Assembly: GCF_000284515.1 (NCBI RefSeq)
Contig: NC_017668.1
Coordinates: forward strand, 4,086,633 to 4,150,632
Direction: 5' to 3'
Length of the DNA stretch: 64,000 nt
Origin: Halobacillus halophilus DSM 2266
GTDB taxonomy: Bacteria > Bacillota > Bacilli > Bacillales > Halobacillaceae
In this document: positions 1 to 9,838 of the stretch, piece by piece
Layout of the letters: the number at the start of each line of letters is the position of its first letter
Numbering within the stretch: position 1 is the stretch's first letter
Position numbers and translations under genes: made by a program
The notes under the pieces: generated by a model
The model's input: only the letters and a program-made list of their open reading frames with translations
Database searches by the model: none
What the model was told of the DNA's origin: nothing

Positions 1-838
1 TCGTATCTACGTTATTCTCAATTTCCAGCCCTTCTATATTTCCTAATCCTTCCGCTAACTGCTTCGCATGCTCGTGATCTTCCGCCAGCCGATCCACCAT
101 GTCATTCAGCGCCACAAGACCCGGAGCCGCAATGATCCCTACTTGACGCAGGCCTCCGCCGAGACGTTTTCTCCACTTGCGGGCTTTACGGATAAAGTCC
201 TCAGACCCTGCAATAATGGAACCAACGGGAGCTCCCAGCCCTTTCGATAAACAGAACTGAATCGTATCCGTCTGGTCGGCATACGTTTTCACCGGAACCC
301 CCGAAGCCACCGAAGCATTGAACAACCTGGCCCCGTCCAGGTGAAGCGGAATACCGGATTCCTGTGCAATTCGATGAATCTCCTGCATATTTTCTAAAGG
401 AAGAATCGCTCCGCCGGCTTTGTTATGACTGTTTTCCAGACAGATCAGCCCCGTTTCTGGAAAATGAATATCATCAGGCCGGATCGCTGCTTTTACTTCG
501 TGAGGGTTCATCGCCCCTCTTGTACCTTGCAGTGTTCTCGGCTGAACACCGGCCAGGGCAGACATGGAAGCTCCTTCATATAAAAATAAATGAGCATTTG
601 CTTCCATGAGAACTTCATCTCCAGGTTGGCAGTGGGTCAACACAGAGATTTGATTCCCCTGTGTACCACTCGTAACAAAAAGAGCAGCTTCTTTCCCCGT
701 AAGTTCAGCAGCTCGATTCTCAAGTTTTTTCACAGTGGGATCTTCTTCATAGACATCATCCCCCACCTCTGCTTCAAAGGCAGCTTCACGCATGGCGCGG
801 GTAGGCTTCGTTACGGTATCACTCCTTAGATCAATCAT
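1..838 (-). CDS. ltaE: Low-specificity L-threonine aldolase (partial, 3' end outside window)
   Basis: PLP-dependent lyase that splits threonine (and allo-threonine) into glycine and acetaldehyde. The visible 279 codons start [13 protein letters not shown], the typical N-terminus of the beta-eliminating-lyase/threonine aldolase family, and include the lysine that would bind PLP in [11 protein letters not shown] and the [11 protein letters not shown] segment. The ATG at 836-838 is preceded by a good GGAGGAG-type ribosome-binding site. The stop codon lies left of position 1; about 60 residues of a usual 340 are missing. It is the last gene on this strand visible after the htrA/DnaA-box region and appears to be a monocistronic accessory gene. 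Confidence 0.9.
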   Translation of the reverse strand, partial: MIDLRSDTVTKPTRAMREAAFEAEVGDDVYEEDPTVKKLENRAAELTGKEAALFVTSGTQGNQISVLTHCQPGDEVLMEANAHLFLYEGASMSALAGVQPRTLQGTRGAMNPHEVKAAIRPDDIHFPETGLICLENSHNKAGGAILPLENMQEIHRIAQESGIPLHLDGARLFNASVASGVPVKTYADQTDTIQFCLSKGLGAPVGSIIAGSEDFIRKARKWRKRLGGGLRQVGIIAAPGLVALNDMVDRLAEDHEHAKQLAEGLGNIEGLEIENNVDT

Positions 839-966
839 GTTATCTCCTCCTTTTCTGTTATTGTACGAAACAATTCAGGAAGATGGAAATAGATGAATTA
901 CTAAGACGATTGACCTGCTTCTTATGGTATAAATAAAGTAACAGCAAAAGGGGAGGGGACTATGGA

Positions 967-1662
967 ATGAGTATATTTCAAATAGTATTATATCTTCATA
1001 TTCTGGCGGGGTTTACGGCGCTTATCGTGTTTTGGATTCCTTTAGTTACGAAGAAAGGAGGAATGATTCATAGACGTGTGGGCTGGATATATGTGTGGGC
1101 CATGGGGATCGTATCAGCTACTGCTTTTTACATGGGGATTTATCGGATCGGATTTGATGCTTCACGAAACGCAGCAGAAAAATCTTTCGCTTTCTTTCTG
1201 CTCTTTATAGCTGTTCTCAGCGCCTCCACGGCCTGGAATGGAATCCGGGTGCTGAGGTTCAAGCGAAGGACCAGAAGAAGAAGTTTGTTAAGTCTGGACA
1301 CAGGGATCTCATTAATACTCGTTTTCAGTTCGATTATTACGATGGTGATTGGATGGGTAAATCAGTTTCCATTATTACAGTACTTCCCGGTAATTGGACT
1401 ATTTTTAGGTTATGGACAGCTCAATTACTGGCTGACTCCTCCACAAACAAAAATGCACTGGTATTTTGAACACTTTGGCAACTTAATCGGATGTTCCATC
1501 GCCACCATTACCGCCTTCACCGTTTTTGGAGCCCCGCGCTTATTAAACATTTCATCGATAAGTATTTTCTTGTGGTTTTTACCTACGATCGTCCTGACGC
1601 CACTGATTTTTGGATTTACTCGTTACTACCGGAAGAAGTTTCGACTATCAACGCCTAAATAA
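967..1662 (+). CDS. DUF2306-type integral membrane protein
   Basis: 231 residues with about six to seven predicted membrane helices (roughly residues 4-24, 40-60, 75-95, 112-132, 140-158, 175-195, 200-218). The N-terminal YLHILAGFTALIVFW and HRRVGWIYVWAM segments with conserved histidines resemble the DUF2306 family, whose function is unknown; the histidines may bind haem or metal, which is inference. The ATG at 967 is chosen because the earlier ATG at 962 hits a stop after two codons and an AGGGGAGGGG ribosome-binding site precedes it. It is a plus-strand gene on a mostly minus-strand arm, and its 3' end borders the DnaA-box cluster. Confidence 0.7.
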   Translation: MSIFQIVLYLHILAGFTALIVFWIPLVTKKGGMIHRRVGWIYVWAMGIVSATAFYMGIYRIGFDASRNAAEKSFAFFLLFIAVLSASTAWNGIRVLRFKRRTRRRSLLSLDTGISLILVFSSIITMVIGWVNQFPLLQYFPVIGLFLGYGQLNYWLTPPQTKMHWYFEHFGNLIGCSIATITAFTVFGAPRLLNISSISIFLWFLPTIVLTPLIFGFTRYYRKKFRLSTPK

Positions 1663-1665
1663 TAT

Positions 1666-2037
1666 TTATCCACACTTTCGTAAATCGTTAGAAAATGAGG
1701 AGTCCAACTACAACAACAGGATAAAATTACTCTCCATTTATTTTCACGATTTTTACGAAGGATTCATGATCCTTACATGCCCTTCACAAAATAAGAGTCA
1801 AAAGTCATCCACATGTGGAAAAAAGTCACTAACGATTTTAGTTACCCACAATTGTCCACAGACTTATGCACAATTATTGGTAATTTTCTAATATTCACAG
1901 GTTTTCCCCTGATGTAAACAGGTTATCCACAAAACTATCCACATATGCACAATTTGGGAGGGGTATATGGTAGTAGAATTTACGTTCGCCACCATATATG
2001 CTATTTATCCAGAACACTATTCACAGGCTGTGGACAA
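1666..2037. promoter_or_regulatory. DnaA-box cluster
   Basis: Within 372 bp I read three perfect TTATNCACA boxes (1666-1674, 1864-1872, 1923-1931) and about ten boxes with one mismatch (1805-1813, 1814-1822 reverse, 1842-1850, 1852-1860, 1891-1899, 1935-1943, 1943-1951, 2005-2013, 2017-2025, 2029-2037 reverse). The stretch between the DUF2306 gene and htrA holds no credible gene. In Bacillus subtilis a DnaA-box cluster that moderates replication initiation is described downstream of the htrA/yydA region, so this is probably the equivalent DnaA-titrating site and not oriC itself, since dnaA and dnaN are not here. Confidence 0.85.
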
Positions 2038-2112
2038 AAATATGAGGTTTTTCGACAATAAAAGAGATATCCTCAACTGGTTTAGTTTTTAAGGATACCT
2101 CTTTTTCACGTT

Positions 2113-3336
2113 CTATTCTTGTGAACCAAGGGTTACAGTCGTCGTATTTTTTTTACCATCCCGGTAGTACGTGATCTCCAGTTCATCTCCGGCATCTTTT
2201 TCATTGTACAAGTATTTCCGAAGATCAATAATGTCCTTCACTTGGTTGCCATCAAGCGAAGTGATCACATCAAGTGGCTGCAATCCAGCTTTAGCTGCCG
2301 GCGACATCTGTTTAATACTTCGTATATACAGTCCGCCTTCAACTTCCTCTGGTAAATTCAACGTACCTTCCCACTCCGAGCTAGGAACTTCATTTAATCC
2401 ATAAGCTTCAATACCAATATAAGGACGGTTCACTTGTCCATATTGTTCGAGTTCATCAATAATCGGCTTAGCTGTATCAATTGGAATAGCGAATCCTATC
2501 CCTTCCACAGCCGATTGAGCAATCTTCATAGAATTGATTCCTATTAACTGTCCTTCTATATTGATTAAGGCTCCGCCGCTGTTTCCTGGATTAATGGCCG
2601 CGTCCGTTTGAATAACCTCTGCCTGCCAATCTTCTAAACCATCCCCATTAAAGTCCTGCGGAATGGCACGCTGCTTGCCGCTGATAATCCCCTGCGTGAC
2701 CGATCCGGAAAAACGCAGTCCTAATGGGTTACCGATGGCGATCGCGGGCTCACCGATTTTAAGGTTTTCTGAATTTCCTAGTTCAATCGTATGCTTCACT
2801 TGATCCCCAGGCATTTTAAGAACCGCCAGATCTGTAAATACATCGCTCCCGACAAGCTGAGCTTTAATTCTCGTTTCATCGGCCAGAACCACTTCAATTT
2901 CACTGGCCCCTTCGATTACGTGATTGTTGGTCACAACATGAGCCGTGCCATCTTCGTTTTTGTAAATGACGCCTGACCCTACATTGCTTTGCTGACTGGA
3001 ACCATTTTGTTCCCAGAAATTCTGCTGAGATTGAATATTAACGACACCTACGACAGAAGGAGTCACTTTATCTACAACATCTGTAATTTGTGAAGTCACA
3101 TCAAGTTTTACATTTTTCGTCGTATCTCCTGTAAGACCCTGGTCATCATCGACCAGTCCGCTGTCATCTTCAGGAATGGTAATCTCATAAGGAAGTAATT
3201 CGGTTTGAACTAGAGCTGGAAGTGCTAACAAGATTAAAACTGCACCAAGGATCACGCCTACAATGGTAGGCATGACCCAACGTCTTCGACTGTTCTTCTG
3301 CTGGGCAGCTGGGGAGTGGTCATCATAGTAACCCAC
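2113..3336 (-). CDS. htrA: HtrA-family membrane-anchored serine protease with PDZ domain
   Basis: 407 residues: short cytoplasmic N-terminus, one membrane anchor (about 20-45), an acidic linker, a trypsin-like protease domain (about 80-290) with the catalytic triad visible in NNHVIEG (His), FTDLAVLK (Asp) and NPGNSGGALIN (Ser), and one C-terminal PDZ domain (about 300-400). It degrades or refolds damaged proteins at the outer face of the membrane. It ends the walRKHIJ cluster, 79 bp after walJ, as yyxA/htrC does in Bacillus. A GTG start follows an AAAGGATGG-type ribosome-binding site. The rlmH gene that usually follows in Bacillus is not in this window; the DnaA-box cluster comes next. Confidence 0.93.
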   Translation of the reverse strand: MGYYDDHSPAAQQKNSRRRWVMPTIVGVILGAVLILLALPALVQTELLPYEITIPEDDSGLVDDDQGLTGDTTKNVKLDVTSQITDVVDKVTPSVVGVVNIQSQQNFWEQNGSSQQSNVGSGVIYKNEDGTAHVVTNNHVIEGASEIEVVLADETRIKAQLVGSDVFTDLAVLKMPGDQVKHTIELGNSENLKIGEPAIAIGNPLGLRFSGSVTQGIISGKQRAIPQDFNGDGLEDWQAEVIQTDAAINPGNSGGALINIEGQLIGINSMKIAQSAVEGIGFAIPIDTAKPIIDELEQYGQVNRPYIGIEAYGLNEVPSSEWEGTLNLPEEVEGGLYIRSIKQMSPAAKAGLQPLDVITSLDGNQVKDIIDLRKYLYNEKDAGDELEITYYRDGKKNTTTVTLGSQE

Positions 3337-3415
3337 GCGGCTTCACCCATCCTTTCTTCGCTCGTTTATGATCTACTCACGTATTCTTTCCTGTTTTACC
3401 AAAAATAAAACGCTG

Positions 3416-4210
3416 TTATACTTCATAAATCGGAGTTGCCTGTTTCGGATCCGTATCATGAAGCTCAAGGTGAGAGCCGATGTGGAATCCCCGTTCTTCT
3501 AAAATGTTTCTAACGGACATGCGTGCCAGGTCCTTCATATTATTGTCCAGACTCAAGTGAGCCAGATAGATGCGCTGCGTGCGGTCCGTCAGGATATCGG
3601 TTAAGGCGAGAGCGCAATCTTCATTCGAGACGTGACCGGAATCTCCTAATATACGCCGTTTTACATTCCACGGATATCGTCCCATGCGGAGCATACTTAC
3701 GTCATGATTGGATTCAAAAATATAAGCGTCGGCATCTTCCACCGTTTTTTTAATTCTTTCAGATACATAGCCCAAATCCGTTACGAGAGCTACTTTTTTT
3801 CCGTCCTGGTGGAAGGTAAAAAACATAGGATCCGCGGCATCGTGCGAGACCGCAAATGATTCTATATCAAGCTTGCCGAACGTCTTCGTTTCTTCCATAT
3901 TAAAATGAAATTTCTGATCCAATGACAATTTACCGATATGCCCTTCCATGGCGTGCCACGTTTTTTCATTCGCATAGACAGGGAGATTATAACGTCTTGC
4001 CATAATTCCAAGTCCCTTGATATGGTCGCTATGCTCATGCGTCACTAAAATCCTGGATAATTCATTAGGATCAATATTCACTTGCTGCAATAAACTTTCG
4101 ATACGCTTCCCACTTAATCCTGCATCGACTAAAATCTTTTCATCCCCTGATTCTATATAAAAAGCATTACCTGTACTGCCTGAAGCTAGTACACTCATAC
4201 GTAAAGTCAT
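3416..4210 (-). CDS. walJ: WalJ (YycJ) MBL-fold metallohydrolase
   Basis: 264 residues of the metallo-beta-lactamase fold. The metal ligands are seen in [11 protein letters not shown] (HxHxDH), in AVSHDAADP and in the C-terminal region. YycJ/WalJ family proteins are predicted 5'-3' exonuclease-like phosphodiesterases linked to cell wall and cell division coordination. The start overlaps the end of walI by 4 bp, so the two are translationally coupled as part of the walRKHIJ operon. Length and order match the family. Confidence 0.93.
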   Translation of the reverse strand: MTLRMSVLASGSTGNAFYIESGDEKILVDAGLSGKRIESLLQQVNIDPNELSRILVTHEHSDHIKGLGIMARRYNLPVYANEKTWHAMEGHIGKLSLDQKFHFNMEETKTFGKLDIESFAVSHDAADPMFFTFHQDGKKVALVTDLGYVSERIKKTVEDADAYIFESNHDVSMLRMGRYPWNVKRRILGDSGHVSNEDCALALTDILTDRTQRIYLAHLSLDNNMKDLARMSVRNILEERGFHIGSHLELHDTDPKQATPIYEV

Positions 4211-5160
4211 TCATTAGACACTCCATTGTTTGTTTCTTCTGTTCCATCATTACTTTTTTCGTTATCTACCAGAGGGGCCGGCGTATTATTCACACTTAAA
4301 TCAAAGGAGCTGTTAATCTTCTCGATGAAGGCTGATTCTTTCTCATCAATAACCGCACCCGTGATCGCATAGACAAACAGGATCTTCTCTCCATTTACCG
4401 TCACTTTCCACGTTGGGGCAAACACTTGCGGGCCGTTCTCTTCACCCAGTACTAGATAAAAGCTGTTATAGTACCCCACTGACATACTGGTAACCTCATC
4501 TCCCGAGGCTAAATGATCTTCATCCATTAATTTCTGGATGATTTTGCTAGGCTGGATAATCTGCGGATCCTGAGAACCGGAGCTTGGCGCTTGTTCATCT
4601 CCATTTGAGAAAGATAACAAAGTGGCAATATAGCTTGTTATTTTCCCATCCTCAACCTGAAGCATTAAGAAGCCCCCGCTATTATAAAAAATGGTGCGGT
4701 CATTTTTCTTTTGAAAAAACAGGATCACTCCTTCTTCCTTGTTCCAGTTCCAATATTCATACTGATTACTAAAAGGGACTACACTGTTCACCTGATCCAC
4801 TACGTTATCTTCCGTAACTTCAACAGGTTCGCTGAGCTCGCTTTTTAAAACACTGTTATTCTGTACCGCAACCGTTTGCTCGTCTCCCTCTCTTAATTCC
4901 TGGATCTGTGAAAGAACCCCCTCTGAAAATTCACTACCTGAAGAAATGGTTTGAGGAACGGCCGGCACTTCGCTTGGGACATTATCCCAGGAGACCGTAA
5001 TGTTATTGTTTTCAAGCTCGTCTTCAAAACTCTCAGAGTTAGCGGTAGCAATCGGACCAAGCTCCGACGCCTGCTGCTTTTCCATAAACTGATTGAGGAG
5101 AAAGATATCCAGAACTAAAAAACTAAGGATAAATAAAACTTTAATTTGTCCCCATTGCAT
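4207..5160 (-). CDS. walI: WalI (YycI), regulator of WalK
   Basis: 317 residues, with one N-terminal membrane helix (about 7-24) and a large extracytoplasmic part. The C-terminal part from about residue 120 carries the YycI/YycH-type fold (for example [17 protein letters not shown] and the [11 protein letters not shown] region). With WalH it binds the membrane segments of the kinase WalK and modulates its activity. It is longer than the roughly 280-residue Bacillus protein because of a Ser/Glu-rich extension after the anchor and an acidic tail. Located 17 bp after walH. Confidence 0.9.
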   Translation of the reverse strand: MQWGQIKVLFILSFLVLDIFLLNQFMEKQQASELGPIATANSESFEDELENNNITVSWDNVPSEVPAVPQTISSGSEFSEGVLSQIQELREGDEQTVAVQNNSVLKSELSEPVEVTEDNVVDQVNSVVPFSNQYEYWNWNKEEGVILFFQKKNDRTIFYNSGGFLMLQVEDGKITSYIATLLSFSNGDEQAPSSGSQDPQIIQPSKIIQKLMDEDHLASGDEVTSMSVGYYNSFYLVLGEENGPQVFAPTWKVTVNGEKILFVYAITGAVIDEKESAFIEKINSSFDLSVNNTPAPLVDNEKSNDGTEETNNGVSNE

Positions 5161-5177
5161 TTACACCCTTCTCCTTC

Positions 5178-6533
5178 CTAGGAAACTTCTTCATCTTGCC
5201 TTAATTCATCCATTTCCAGAGGGACCCAGCTGCCCGACAGTTTAACAAACCATCCAGGAAAGAGGGAATAAGCAAGGTTTGGACGCTGCTCTTTTAACTG
5301 ATACCCGATCTTAACGCCTTCCACTTCTTCCAGATTATATTTATCCGTATTCGTTAAGAAATCCCTCACTTCTTCTCCCGAAGCGAGCTCGTCCGTGGAG
5401 GTGTTGTCATAAGGATAACGCTCAAAAATGACAAGCGGGCGAATATACTCCTGGATCTCACCTTGTTCGTATTTCATGGACATGATTTCTACATTGGTTT
5501 CGCTTGATAGAATAGGCAGGCCATTATAATGCATTCGATACGTTGCCTTCTCCATAGTCGAGGAAATACTGTCCAAATAAAACGTATTGGTCCAGCCCAC
5601 GTGGTTATTCACATCATTAATGCTGCGGGTTAATAAATCATACTCAAGCAATGGACTTGGGTTAGCACGGTTAGGAATCATGTACTCATATTTAAGTCTT
5701 GTTTCATTATCCAGAACATCCAATCGCCGGTCTGTCGTAGCCAGTCGCCGATGACCATTAATCGATGAAGATGAGACCACGGCATTAGGTGGAAAAAGAT
5801 CGTTTTGAATCGGAACAAGTGGAATCGGAGTGGTCTGCAGCACTTCCTCAGGATAAGCCACACGGCCTTCTGGAAGATAGATTGTATTTTCAATCTCCGA
5901 GCTGCCGAGAAGGGAGATCGAACCATCCAAAGCAATCTGCTCGATTAAGTCATTCTTGTCATCCAACTCATTAAATAATTGGCTTCCATAGTCTTCATCA
6001 ATGGTAGCCCTGAGCTTAGCCGGCGCTACATCGTCCGTCGAATCGACGGCCAGAACCTGATAAAAAGAGGATGAATTATCATCGTGACCATGAATAAAGA
6101 ACAGCCTGTTAAATACCTGGGTCTCTGAAAGCTCTCCTGTACTTACAGTAAAGATGTTTTCAAGCACTTTTAGAGGAAGCTCCTCGGGAAAAACGGCTTC
6201 CACCACGTGACTATCTTCATCAAAACTGGGCTGTGCTGGAGTTTCATCCACATTCAAAAGCTCCCATTGCTTCATTCTGTCATACATGGCCGTTTTTTCT
6301 GCCGGATCTTCATAAGAATAGGAAGCTCCTCTTTCGTGAAAGACGAACTGCTCCGGCTCCACAAGACTTACTAAATCATTTTCTTCGCCGTCTAATTGGG
6401 TAGTATCAATCACTTCTTGTCCCTCTTCAACGATTTCACTGCTTGGCTGATAATTCCATAGAGCGACCGTTAACACCAGACTAAGAGCAATCAGTATAAC
6501 CAAAATTACGGACTTCATTGTTTCCATGTTCAT
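5178..6533 (-). CDS. walH: WalH (YycH), regulator of WalK
   Basis: 451 residues with an N-terminal membrane helix (about 8-26) followed by a long extracytoplasmic domain. Order and length fit YycH, which works with WalI to restrain or activate the essential kinase WalK at the division septum. The ATG overlaps the walK stop codon by 4 bp (translational coupling). A second in-frame ATG three codons in is possible as the start. No catalytic motif is expected. Confidence 0.9.
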   Translation of the reverse strand: MNMETMKSVILVILIALSLVLTVALWNYQPSSEIVEEGQEVIDTTQLDGEENDLVSLVEPEQFVFHERGASYSYEDPAEKTAMYDRMKQWELLNVDETPAQPSFDEDSHVVEAVFPEELPLKVLENIFTVSTGELSETQVFNRLFFIHGHDDNSSSFYQVLAVDSTDDVAPAKLRATIDEDYGSQLFNELDDKNDLIEQIALDGSISLLGSSEIENTIYLPEGRVAYPEEVLQTTPIPLVPIQNDLFPPNAVVSSSSINGHRRLATTDRRLDVLDNETRLKYEYMIPNRANPSPLLEYDLLTRSINDVNNHVGWTNTFYLDSISSTMEKATYRMHYNGLPILSSETNVEIMSMKYEQGEIQEYIRPLVIFERYPYDNTSTDELASGEEVRDFLTNTDKYNLEEVEGVKIGYQLKEQRPNLAYSLFPGWFVKLSGSWVPLEMDELRQDEEVS

Positions 6534-8359
6534 GAATTTCCCCTCCGCTTCTGACTCATTAACGGAAGTGTAAAGTGTACCGAGGTCCCTTTACCCTCTT
6601 TGCTTTCTGCCCATATTTTACCGTGATGGGCTTCAATCATTTCCCGGGCAATAGCGAGGCCAAGACCGGTGCCGCCCATTTCTCTTGCTCTCGATTTATC
6701 TACCCGGTAAAACCGGTCAAAGATTTTATCAACTGTATCCGCCGGCATACCGATGCCTTCATCCGTCACACTCACGCGAAGCTGTTTCCTGGTAGAATAC
6801 GCATCAAAACGAATCGTGCCGCCTTCTGGTGAATATTTTACAGCGTTGGATATGACATTATCCAGCACTTGTGTCAATTTATCTTTGTCCATCCAAACGT
6901 ACATATTTTTCTTCGGAAGGTTTCTTTCAAACTCCATATTTTCATCTTTATTCATCTCAAATCGATCAATAATCTGATTGTAGAAGCCGACAAATTCGAC
7001 ACGCTCTCTCATTAAGGTCGTTTCTTTATGGTCCATCTTCGTTAATTGCAGCAAATCATTAACTAAACGAATCATACGGTCGGTTTCATTCTGTGTAACA
7101 TCTAAGAATCTCGGAGCAATATCAGGATCCTGCCAGGCCCCATCGTTTAAGGCCTCAATATAGCTCCGCATGGTTGTGAGCGGTGTCCGCAGCTCATGAG
7201 AAACATTAGACACGAATTCCCTGCGTTCCTGCTCTACCTTCTCCTGTTCCGTAACATCACTAATCACCGAAATAAATCCGTCCATTTCTTCATTCTCATC
7301 TTCTACCACTGAAAAATTGGCCTTAACCAGCAGATGCTTGTCTTCACTGCTGAGGTCAATAATCATCGATCCCGCTTCTTCAACTTCAGAAATATCATCC
7401 ATTTGGTCGCCTAGATCGAAAACGTCGATTAAAGATTGGCCTTGGACTTCTTCAAACGTCTGACCGATCAGCTTAGAGGCTGGTGCGTTCATTAAAATAA
7501 TCGCTCCTATGCGGTCTGTAGCAATGACACCATCCGACATATTCGACAAAACCGAACTTAATTTTCGTCGTTCCCCTTCGGTTGTAGCCTGGGCTAACTT
7601 CAGCTTATCGTTCAGGTCATTAAACGTAAGACCGAGCTGCCCAATTTCATCATTACCTTTTACATCCACCTTTTGAGAGAAATCACCGGTAGCCATTATC
7701 TGAGCCTGCTTTTTCATTTCAGTTAAGGGCTTGGTAATGGTACGGGCTACCAGGATCCCAAGCAGGGCGGTAACCGTGATCGCAAGCAAAGTACCCTTAG
7801 CAAATATACTATTAATCGCCTGCATCTGTTCATAGATACCATCCATGCGGGCCTGATAGTGGAGCACCCCTTTAATTTCCCCGGCTTCCGTTGTAATGGG
7901 TTTCTCTCCTACATATAAGTTTGTCCCATCCTGCCGTACGGTTCTCGGATCGGTCTCGCCCAGGATAAATACTTTACTAATCCGTGCATCCGTCACTTTT
8001 TTTCCGATATTGGCGCGATCATCACTGCCACTGTCAAACGAGGCAATAATATTCGGCCCTGTCTTTTCAATCACTTGTAACTTCTTGATGTCGGATTCAT
8101 TAAATTCGTTAATCAGTCCCTCTACTTCAGCCTGTAAAGAGGGGTCACCCTCGCCTCGTTCTGCCTCAAAGGCATTTTGGAGGCTATACGTGAGTGAATT
8201 TAAGCGTCCTTCAATCGAATTTGTAAAATTATCCGTCAGATTATTTTCCAACCTCTCAACAAAATAGGCACCAATCACTTGGATGCCTAATAGAAGAAGC
8301 AGAATATAAACGAGAATCAGCTTCAGTCTGACGGACTGAAAAAAACCTACTTTCTTCAT
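6530..8359 (-). CDS. walK: WalK essential sensor histidine kinase
   Basis: 609 residues: membrane helix about 10-32, extracytoplasmic PDC-like sensor, helix about 185-205, HAMP, PAS (about 265-365), HisKA with the phospho-accepting His in FVSNVSHELRTPL, and HATPase with N box DNVISNAVKYSP, G1 DEGIGM, F box FDRFYRVDKSR and G2 GGTGLGLAI. It phosphorylates WalR to control autolysins and cell wall turnover. It follows walR by 7 bp. A near-perfect Noc-binding sequence lies in its coding region (6639-6652). Confidence 0.97.
   Translation of the reverse strand: MKKVGFFQSVRLKLILVYILLLLLGIQVIGAYFVERLENNLTDNFTNSIEGRLNSLTYSLQNAFEAERGEGDPSLQAEVEGLINEFNESDIKKLQVIEKTGPNIIASFDSGSDDRANIGKKVTDARISKVFILGETDPRTVRQDGTNLYVGEKPITTEAGEIKGVLHYQARMDGIYEQMQAINSIFAKGTLLAITVTALLGILVARTITKPLTEMKKQAQIMATGDFSQKVDVKGNDEIGQLGLTFNDLNDKLKLAQATTEGERRKLSSVLSNMSDGVIATDRIGAIILMNAPASKLIGQTFEEVQGQSLIDVFDLGDQMDDISEVEEAGSMIIDLSSEDKHLLVKANFSVVEDENEEMDGFISVISDVTEQEKVEQERREFVSNVSHELRTPLTTMRSYIEALNDGAWQDPDIAPRFLDVTQNETDRMIRLVNDLLQLTKMDHKETTLMRERVEFVGFYNQIIDRFEMNKDENMEFERNLPKKNMYVWMDKDKLTQVLDNVISNAVKYSPEGGTIRFDAYSTRKQLRVSVTDEGIGMPADTVDKIFDRFYRVDKSRAREMGGTGLGLAIAREMIEAHHGKIWAESKEGKGTSVHFTLPLMSQKRRGNS
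6639..6652. promoter_or_regulatory. Candidate Noc-binding site (inside walK)
   Basis: The 14-mer ATTTCCCGGGCAAT differs at one position from the palindrome ATTTCCCGGGAAAT known as the Bacillus Noc-binding site. The noc gene is in this window. A site inside a coding region is normal for Noc. Confidence 0.5.
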
Positions 8360-8366
8360 GAAAACA

Positions 8367-9071
8367 CTACTCCTGCTCTGGATTTCTTAAATAATAACCA
8401 ACTCCGCGTCTGGTAACGATCCAGACAGGATTACTTGGATTTTCTTCGATCTTCTCGCGCAGGCGACGCACAGTCACGTCTACGGTTCTCACGTCTCCGT
8501 AATAGTCGTAGCCCCAGACGGTCTCCAGCAAATGCTCACGCGTCATGACCTGTCCGATATGACGGGCTAAGTAATGTAATAATTCAAATTCACGGTGAGT
8601 CAGCTCAATGTAAGAGCCGTCACGGGTTACGGTATAAGCATCTGGATGAATCGATAATCTTCCGATCGTTATGTCTTTAGGCTGCTGGGAGCTGTCTTCC
8701 GGCTCCTGCTGCTGACGCCGCAAATTAGCTTTGACGCGGGCAATCAGTTCGCGATTACTGAATGGTTTGGTGACATAATCATCGGCACCCATTTCAAGTC
8801 CTAAAACTTTATCTATTTCAGCATCTTTAGCTGTCAGCATAATAATCGGCATATTATGATTCTTGCGCACTTCCCGGCAGACTTCGTTACCGTCTTTATT
8901 CGGAAGCATAATATCTAATAAAATTAAATCAGGGTCTGCTTCGTCTGCTTTTTGAATGGCTTCATCACCATCATAGGCACACACGACCTCATATCCTTCT
9001 TTTTCTAAATTGAATTTCAATATATCTGCAATTGGCTTTTCATCGTCTACAACTAAGATCTTCAGTGCCAT
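8367..9071 (-). CDS. walR: WalR essential response regulator
   Basis: 234 residues: receiver domain (about 3-115) with acidic DDE pocket, phospho-acceptor Asp in LILLDIMLP and Lys in [11 protein letters not shown], then an OmpR/PhoB winged-helix domain (about 135-230, [15 protein letters not shown]). It activates or represses murein hydrolase genes as the partner of WalK. It is the first gene of walR-walK-walH-walI-walJ-htrA. Upstream lies a 60 bp A/T-rich stretch, a terminator for the previous gene and a repeat copy. Confidence 0.97.
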   Translation of the reverse strand: MALKILVVDDEKPIADILKFNLEKEGYEVVCAYDGDEAIQKADEADPDLILLDIMLPNKDGNEVCREVRKNHNMPIIMLTAKDAEIDKVLGLEMGADDYVTKPFSNRELIARVKANLRRQQQEPEDSSQQPKDITIGRLSIHPDAYTVTRDGSYIELTHREFELLHYLARHIGQVMTREHLLETVWGYDYYGDVRTVDVTVRRLREKIEENPSNPVWIVTRRGVGYYLRNPEQE

Positions 9072-9193
9072 ACACTGTCACATCCCTTTCCTCGACTTCT
9101 TTACCATCTATTATTTTAACTTATTTATGGAAAAATGTCTTTTTCTAATAAAAAGTTATGAAAAATGTATTCAGAAAACATAATTTTCTCTAC

Positions 9194-9226
9194 CAAAAAA
9201 CCGCTGTGACCAACACGCCACAGCGG
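9194..9226 (-). terminator. Rho-independent terminator upstream of walR
   Basis: On the minus strand CCGCTGTGG, an 8-base loop and TCACAGCGG are followed by six T. It faces transcription coming from the M23 peptidase gene, but repeat R1 (9306-9790) now sits between that gene and this terminator. Confidence 0.85.
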
Positions 9227-9305
9227 CTTCTGACAAGAACGCTCTGTTAAAAATTCTTATTAGTTTCTCATAATAAGATTTTTGCACAATAGGGCCGGAT
9301 TGTGT

Positions 9306-9790
9306 AAGACTCAGTTTCGAGATACTTTTATGACAAGAAAGGTCCTGCGGGGGATGATTCGCTTTCCGCGGGCATGTGCTGAGCCTCCTCAGTCTTCGAC
9401 TTCCGGGGTCTCACCAATCATGTTTATCCCGCAGGAGTCTTCATCATCCCCCTCCGGACCTGGCCAAATCAGAAGCTCGAAACCACTTTAACTCGTAAGG
9501 AATTAGACCAGGTGGTTCTGTACCTATTTTCAGGGTATAACGATGCACAATAGCCTGTTATAAAAGCATTTAATGCAGATTAAGGAGAAAAACTTTCATC
9601 TTCTGGAAGGGTCCGTTCGCAACATTATAGTGGGGTTGGTGGGGCAATGATGAGACTCCCATGGGAGAAGGGACTAGGTGAGATCCCACAGGGAGTGAAA
9701 CGAGCGAGGAATCTCACCGTTCCCCCATAGGAAAGCGAAATCGTCCCCCGCAGGACCTTCCACTCAACAAATATCTCGAAACTGAGTCTT
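9306..9790. repeat. Repeat R1 (TIR-bounded palindromic element, non-coding)
   Basis: Bounded by AAGACTCAGTTTCGAGAT at 9306-9323 and its exact inverse at 9773-9790. Inside are two GC-rich arms, each an imperfect palindrome: arm 1 about 9335-9480 and arm 2 about 9625-9750. The right half of arm 2 here continues into sequence normally found at the end of arm 1 (GAAAGCGAAATCGTCCCCC), so this copy looks recombinant. No open frame in it resembles a protein. The stretch from 9072 to 9838 otherwise holds only the walR promoter region and its upstream terminator. Confidence 0.85.
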
Positions 9791-9838
9791 CAAGTAATGG
9801 GAGCTTTTCTTTAACATTATCATGGAAATGGAACAGCG

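Noticed and set aside
1610..1891. 93-codon frame across the DnaA-box cluster
   Set aside because: Begins inside the DUF2306 gene and is made largely of box sequence.
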